From NCBI GenBank assembly GCA_023313575.1, contig JAJTTP010000003.1:186001-250000 (forward strand): a DNA stretch of 64,000 nt. The letters are read 5' to 3'. A model generated the notes under the pieces. The model ran no database searches. It was not told the DNA's origin and saw only the letters and a list, made by a program, of their open reading frames with translations. Shown here piece by piece: positions 58,756 to 64,000 of the stretch. The first letter of the stretch is position 1, and every line of letters starts with the position of its first letter. This DNA comes from Eutypella sp. D-1. Lineage: Eukaryota > Ascomycota > Sordariomycetes > Xylariales > Diatrypaceae. Both the position numbers and the translations under genes were made by a program.

Positions 58756-60291
58756 ATGAAAGCCCTGACGAAGCTAGCATGGTTATGGCTGTCATACACT
58801 ACATCTAGCCAGGCTAAACCGACTCACTATAACATGACCCTGCCTAACTTAAGGACAATACTCACTAGTGGCGACGTCCATTGGTCCTCTAATACCATCA
58901 TAGCATTTCCGGACTCGTATGAGTTCACAAATGCAACTGAGAGAAGGGAAGCAGCCAACGAGCCAACATTCGGGGCCTCCATTACGCCCGCCAACGAACA
59001 TGATGTAGCAGCGGCTGTTAAGCTTGCCGTTCAAAACAACATTCCATTTCTTGCCACAGGTGGGCGACACGGAGGTGGCTTGGGCTACGGCAAGATGCAA
59101 GGCGGATTGGCTATCGACCTTTCAAATTTCAAGTCGTTCAAGGCCGATACCGATGCTAGTACCGTCACTATAGGTGGCGCAGCTAGTATTGGCGAGTTCC
59201 ATAACGAGCTATACGAATCTGGGTTGATGCTCCCATCTGGTTCTTGTGCCTGTCCGGGATACGCCGGCTTGGCAGTCGGCGGTGGGATTGGCCGTTACTC
59301 AGGATCGCTCGGTTTGGTGACAGACCGTCTCATAGCTGCACGGGTGGTTACTTCAAGGGGAGAAATAATCAATGTCTCAGAGACTGAGAATGCCGACCTG
59401 TTCTGGGGTTTGCGTGGCGCCGGAGCCAACTTTGGCATCATCACCTCGGCCACCTATAAATCAGCCCGGGCAGCCGAACACGCTAACGGATACGCTCTAA
59501 CTGTCGACTTGCATTTTGGTCCGAACGCCACGGCAGCGTACTTCAAACATCTGGAGTCGATTGCTGATGACCTCCCTGGAAATGTCGGCGGCTTGCATCT
59601 TACCTCATACAACTTTACGAACGACCGGGCCGAGATGTTTGTTAATTGGGTTTGGTTCGGTCAAGAGCAGGAAGGCCGAGCATTCATTGACCAATTCATG
59701 GCATTTGGGCCGTACAGGGTTGAAAACTATGATTATATCCCCTGGAACCAGATCATGTCTGTGGCCGGCAACGGTCTTGGGGAGAATGAACTCTGTATCC
59801 CCGAAGTGTACGCGAACACCTACGCGTCGAACCTGAAACAATTTTCAGCCTCCACATTCCAAGCTACCTTCGACAAGTTGCAGCAGTTCTACATCGACTA
59901 TCCTGAAGGTCGCGCGTCTGGGTCCAACCTTGAGATCCTGCCGAACCAAGCTGTCGCTGCTATGCCCGAAGATTTTGATGCGTACCCATGGAGAGATACC
60001 AAGGGCTTTTTCACAGTTTCGGCATCTTTCCTTGACACCGAGTCGCTATCAAATCAAACATTGCTGGATGCAGGTGACCGCCTCGGCCGTGAGTTGCGCG
60101 ACAGCTGGACAAAGACCGGGGGCTACGCCAAAGAGGGAGGAACCATCTACGTCAATTACGCGCATGGCGATGAGTCCATCGAGAGAGTTTACGGCGTGAA
60201 CAAGCTGCCGCGACTTGCTGCTTTGAAGAAGAAGTGGGACCCTCGAAATGTATTTCGTTTCAACAACCCTCTGCCGACGAGTTACCCGTAG
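58756..60291 (+). CDS. secreted FAD-linked oxidoreductase (BBE-like), cluster copy 2
   Basis: An intronless 511-codon gene, unlike the five-exon copy 1 at 47070. The N-terminus MKALTKLAWLWLSYTTSSQA looks like a signal peptide. Flavin-domain marks: FLATGGRHGGGLGYGKMQGG with a candidate covalent histidine, GSCACPGYAGLAVGGGIGRY with a cysteine in the second flavin contact, and RGAGANFGIITSATYKS. The C-terminus has YVNYAHGDESIERVYG and LKKKWDPRNVFRFNNP, the BBE domain. Several NxT/S sites fit a secreted glycoprotein. Likely role is an oxygen-dependent oxidation late in the pathway, as for BBE-like AnuG in annullatin formation (family knowledge; the link here is inferred). The ATG at 58756 is the first in frame. 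Confidence 0.93.
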   Translation: MKALTKLAWLWLSYTTSSQAKPTHYNMTLPNLRTILTSGDVHWSSNTIIAFPDSYEFTNATERREAANEPTFGASITPANEHDVAAAVKLAVQNNIPFLATGGRHGGGLGYGKMQGGLAIDLSNFKSFKADTDASTVTIGGAASIGEFHNELYESGLMLPSGSCACPGYAGLAVGGGIGRYSGSLGLVTDRLIAARVVTSRGEIINVSETENADLFWGLRGAGANFGIITSATYKSARAAEHANGYALTVDLHFGPNATAAYFKHLESIADDLPGNVGGLHLTSYNFTNDRAEMFVNWVWFGQEQEGRAFIDQFMAFGPYRVENYDYIPWNQIMSVAGNGLGENELCIPEVYANTYASNLKQFSASTFQATFDKLQQFYIDYPEGRASGSNLEILPNQAVAAMPEDFDAYPWRDTKGFFTVSASFLDTESLSNQTLLDAGDRLGRELRDSWTKTGGYAKEGGTIYVNYAHGDESIERVYGVNKLPRLAALKKKWDPRNVFRFNNPLPTSYP

Positions 60292-61186
60292 TCTTCGCTA
60301 TGCTATCCCAGACTACGAAATTGGCGCATTGGAATGCGATTGGTACATTAGAATGTGAAGCAAGGATAGGATGGTGTGTATTATAAGTGTGGTAACAGGC
60401 TCATAGAATTCATAATTTAACTAGACTTACCTTTGTTTTTATAATACAGGGTTTCTGTGGCAAGTTCGTGGATTTCAGACTGTTGCCTGAGTTACGAGTA
60501 ATTTATATTCTAATCAGGCACCTAAAAAAAAAAAACCCCCCATTTTTAGCTAAATATGGAATTCCATGTGAAAACTTTTTGAATCAAGTAGCAGCCCCGG
60601 AGGTGAGGGCGTGTAGGCTTTAAACTACCTCCACGCTTCCCATTCAATATACATACATTAGGTGGACCGCCTACCCCTATTTACCCCTATTCATGCCAAC
60701 GTCCCACCGGAAATTGCCTAATCCGTAACTTAGTTCGCTCAATCTGAATGGTGCAAAGTCATATGTATTCGATAAGGGCCAACTTGGCAAACACGCAAAC
60801 AATCCAACGGCCGGCCGCGTGTTATGTGGTACACTAGTGCTGATCTGTGGATCAGCAGGGCCCTGTGAGAATGGATGCCTAGCCATGTATGTACCCGAGC
60901 TTGACGTTGAGCCATGAATTTTCGCAGGGTCTCACTGGGTATCGAGCTCATAAATTATATCTGACTCCAACGGGCGAAGACGAGCTCATTTACCTTACAC
61001 ACCTCACTAAATACTCACTAAATATGGATTACTACGGTATATATATGTGTGTGCATCACGACGTTGTCCTCCCCGGCAGCTTGTAGAACATAATTGTACG
61101 TACTGTTACCGATTGGTAGAGCCTACATGCAACTCTCATTATGACCCATTTCCATTGCCATTGAACTGAAAACCATGTTCTGTAAC
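60292..61186. other. intergenic region between convergent genes
   Basis: 3' flanks of the FAD oxidase and the minus-strand regulator. It contains an A run followed by a C run (about 60522-60541). No gene is seen. Confidence 0.5.
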
Positions 61187-62742
61187 CTACGCAAAGCTTG
61201 GTGGAACCTTGCAGCGGCTCATCGTAGAGCTTAGCTTATCGCAATACCTGAGGCCCTCATGCTGCCCTTCAATGAGATCATCCTGCGCCCAGATTGCTTC
61301 TAGGAGTAGCTTCGTATGCCCGAAAGAACGCGAGGCGGTATTCCCTTCCGTTCTCGAGATAAGATCGAGGATAATCGCCCGCTGGTCATCGGTTCGAGCT
61401 TCGCATCCCACAATGAAGATAGGGAACTGTCGCTCGCATAACCTGAGATGAGACAGCGTAGAGAAAGCCCGGTGAATGCGTTGCTCTATTTTCAAAGGCT
61501 GGTTAAGCAAGGATCCGGAGATTCTACTGAGGTAGATCAACGCGGCTAGCTGTAGCATTTCGTCGGTTGGATCAGTTGTATGTATGTTCCCTATTCTCCA
61601 GTCAAGAATTTTCAAAAATTCTCTATGGTCGTTTGACACCCTGGCAGGTGTTACGTCCATAGACACGGAGTCACATATCTCCGACAGGAGTCCTAGAATT
61701 GCAGCTGTCGGCGGCGCCACGTGAGGGACCTGGCAAAGGATCAGAAAGCCTCTCACAGTAATTAGTACCATGTACTAACCTCAAAACGCATGCTAGGTGG
61801 AATTAGCACTGTTCCCGCTCCTTCAGCATTCCAGTGTCGGAGGCTGAATTGAGCCATCACCTCGTTGTAGTGAACCCAATTCAGCAACATAGCGGTATCA
61901 TCGACAGCATGATGCACTGTGTTGAGATGGGCTGTGCTGATAAACTTCTTTGCCCCACAGATGTACTGCCTCCAATCACCCGAAGTGCAAGAGGATTGGT
62001 GTATCTATATACTTGTTTAAGTACGTTATAGATATTTTATTCACGTATTGTCATATGTGGTTGGCCATACCTCGAAAGAATATAATAACATGCACGTGGC
62101 GACATGTTGCACGGCCCCCTGGGTGTCAAGCTCTATGGTCTCGGATGCGGCTGCTAAAGCCCCGAGAGCAGAAATCTTGAGTTCGCATGCCTGCGACTGA
62201 AGACCGTCACGATGTAGGGATGAGAAGGCAAGTAATGAGCGTAGAAGCGCCGTAGTAGAATGAGTGTCACTCGATAATGACATTCGGAGAAGGTATTGGC
62301 CGAGGACGGTGGGGTCGTGGCTAAAGGTCGCAAGAGCCCGTGCAGCCTTATGATAGACTGAGGTTCACATGTTACCAACTAGTGTAGACAATTAACAGAA
62401 CACACTGCAGGGGGTTTTATTACAGTAGTGGAGTAGTTCCCTGTGCCCTACTTCTAACTTGCGAGGGTTCCACGGGATAGCTACAATTAGTGTCGGTAGC
62501 GCACTCGCTGATATGGTGTTAACTTCGAATAATCTGTATGTTGTAATTAGAAACGTAGAGATCTGACCTTTCCTATCCGCGGCTGTGAAGCGCCGATACA
62601 TCTCAACATCCCCTAGAGACACGTGGACGAAACGTCCTTCGGACGTGTACGTCTGATCGGTCCCCCCATTCTTGGGTGATTCTCCGACAACAGCGCGTCT
62701 TCCGTCGTTCGCTTTCGGCCAGAACAGTCGGAGTGATGACAT
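61187..62742 (-). CDS. Fungal_trans_2-type regulator, zinc cluster not evident
   Basis: Four exons, complement(61187..61729, 61780..62004, 62071..62357, 62424..62742), give about 457 residues from the ATG MSSLRLFWPKANDG. Family blocks of Fungal_trans_2 are visible: ELLHYFYHKAARALATFSHD, then HSTTALLRSLLAFSSLHRDG, then QHVATCMLLYSFEIHQSSCT, SGDWRQYICGAKKF and LNWVHYNEVMAQFSLRHWN. The segment SLRLFWPKANDGRRAVVG normally follows directly after a Zn2Cys6 motif, so the true start should lie upstream. However, 62743-63100 shows no intact CxxC...C cluster; one frame reads GRKIARQSEPCSPDN, which looks like a decayed version. Either 5' exons were missed or the gene has lost its DNA-binding domain. A 45-nt in-frame intron in exon 1 (around 62520-62570) is also possible. 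Confidence 0.75.
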
Positions 62743-63803
62743 GGTTCGTTGATTGCACGAGTCCCTTTCCTGAACTATTAGACGGGAATCAAATGCGGCT
62801 TGCTCTGTAGCAGTTATTATCAAGAGAACTCCTGTAAAGGTGAATAATGCGATTCCAGTTATCCGGACTGCAAGGTTCGCTCTGCCTGGCGATCTTACGC
62901 CCCATAATTTTCAGCTCGCTTACTCCCGCCACAACACTGCCAAGCAGCCCATGTCGCCATGTCGCAGCGATTGGTAATCCAGATCAAGCTTACATTTATG
63001 CAAGGGCCCCTTATACGGCAGTCCGATAAACGATTGTCAGCTGTATTACATAGTACTGTGCCACACTGTGTGCATGGCATCGATATGGTGAGGATATCCT
63101 TAAACGCATAAAAATCGGCTGGTCTGGACTCCTACTAGATACTATTAGTTGTAAGTGTCTATGTCCGGACTATATCCCCTTGAATTTTCTGACAATCATG
63201 TTGTGCTTACCCGTCCAGAACAAGCCCATAATGTAGTATATTCTCTGCTTTGTATGAAACCCAAATCCGAGTCATTTTGAATACGTCAACAAGTTCATTA
63301 CGTTAAACCCATGGCGCTTTGATCTGCACCAACAGTGTCTCGGATATTTTTGTTATTCAGTCAGCCCGTAGAAGATATGGAAGGTAGTGTACCAGGATAG
63401 GACTTGATGGGTGGATAAGAACAGTTTTCCACGTCAGTCCTTGCTTATCTGTATCTAATAGTAATATCGAGGTCGACCTATTGGCTTGGTTTTGAGGATG
63501 ACGGGCTGCATTGTCCGCTGGGTTGATTCTCCTTATATTCTTCTTCCATGGCGTTCTTGATCTCTGCCTAGCGGCCGTGAAGGCCGCTGCTCTGCAGACC
63601 TTACTTTCTTCATATCCTTCTTTAGATGACCATCTGTTGTTTCACTCTTCTGATGCAGCTTTTAATTATCACATATTCTATAGTGGGTTGTAGGACATCT
63701 CCTTTCATATCAGAAATATTCTATCCAACAAGTTTGAAACGTCTATCAGTGTTTATTATTTACCAAATTCATCGGATTGTATTCAAGCATCAAATCTTTC
63801 AAG
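62743..63803. other. divergent intergenic region
   Basis: Region between the Fungal_trans_2 gene and the P450 gene. It may hold undetected 5' exons of the regulator (62790-62910, minus strand) and the P450 promoter. No other gene is recognised. Confidence 0.4.
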
Positions 63804-64000
63804 ATGTATTCCCATGTGACTCGGTATATCCTTGACGCTGTAATCACAGCTCTTGTTCTATATCTGTTTCAAAAGCTGTTTAAAATCGGAAGAAGACCGA
63901 GTGATTACCCACCAGGGCCACCTACTCTCCCTCTTATTGGAAATCTACACCAGATTCCTCGTCAGAATCGTCACCTGCAATTCGAGAAATGGGCTCGGCA
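63804..64000 (+). CDS. cytochrome P450, 5' part only (cut by window end)
   Basis: The frame starts MYSHVTRYILDAVITALVLY, an N-terminal membrane anchor, followed by a basic hinge (KIGRRPSDY) and the proline-rich PPGPPTLPLIGNLHQIP that defines microsomal P450s. Only 65 codons are inside the window, so the heme-binding region cannot be checked. The position at the end of the cluster makes it a likely pathway hydroxylase. No intron is seen in the part present. Confidence 0.88.
   Translation, partial: MYSHVTRYILDAVITALVLYLFQKLFKIGRRPSDYPPGPPTLPLIGNLHQIPRQNRHLQFEKWAR

Overview
The window reads as nuclear DNA of a filamentous ascomycete (Pezizomycotina, most likely a Sordariomycete; the class is inferred from gene content and protein style only). 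Genes carry short GT-AG introns, about 47-160 nt, often with CTAAC/CTAAT-like branch sites. They are spaced by long non-coding stretches, and the proteins are typical fungal families. No rRNA, convincing tRNA, CRISPR array or intact transposon was seen.

Left and middle part (1-38 kb) is mostly conserved housekeeping content: a berberine-bridge-type FAD oxidase (1.2-2.7 kb, minus), the mitochondrial DEAD-box helicase MRH4 (3.3-5.2, plus), a disordered nuclear protein (6.0-7.8, plus), TIP41 (8.6-9.8, minus), SWC5 of the SWR1 complex (11.1-12.3, minus), a MAPEG membrane protein (13.0-13.5, minus), a CsbD-like stress protein (14.5-14.9, plus), a divergent pair formed by a TIM-barrel enzyme (15.2-16.2, minus) and a Tm-1-like/UPF0261 protein (16.7-18.2, plus), a TPR-SET protein (20.8-22.5, plus), the pH regulator pacC (26.7-28.6, minus) and a giant DDX60-like helicase (32.2-37.9, plus). 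The pacC upstream region carries a very dense cluster of GCCARG sites, the sequence PacC itself binds, pointing to autoregulation.

Right part (38.6-64 kb) looks like a secondary-metabolite gene cluster cut by the window end. In order: a two-domain SnoaL-like protein, an FAD monooxygenase fused to a multi-pass membrane domain, a DMATS-type prenyltransferase, a secreted FAD-linked oxidase, a short-chain dehydrogenase, a Zn2Cys6 regulator, a membrane-anchored cupin, a second secreted FAD-linked oxidase, a Fungal_trans_2 regulator and the 5' end of a cytochrome P450. No PKS, NRPS or terpene synthase backbone is inside the window. Prenyltransferase + cupin + SDR + P450 + berberine-bridge-like oxidase resembles prenylated salicylaldehyde pathways (flavoglaucin/annullatin type), so a highly reducing PKS may lie just beyond base 64000. 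This is an inference.

The long gaps hold a strongly over-represented 10-bp palindrome (TAGGTACCTA, six perfect copies), several hairpins and simple repeats, and one possible small multi-exon gene near 23 kb. Exon boundaries were worked out by eye from splice signals and frame continuity.
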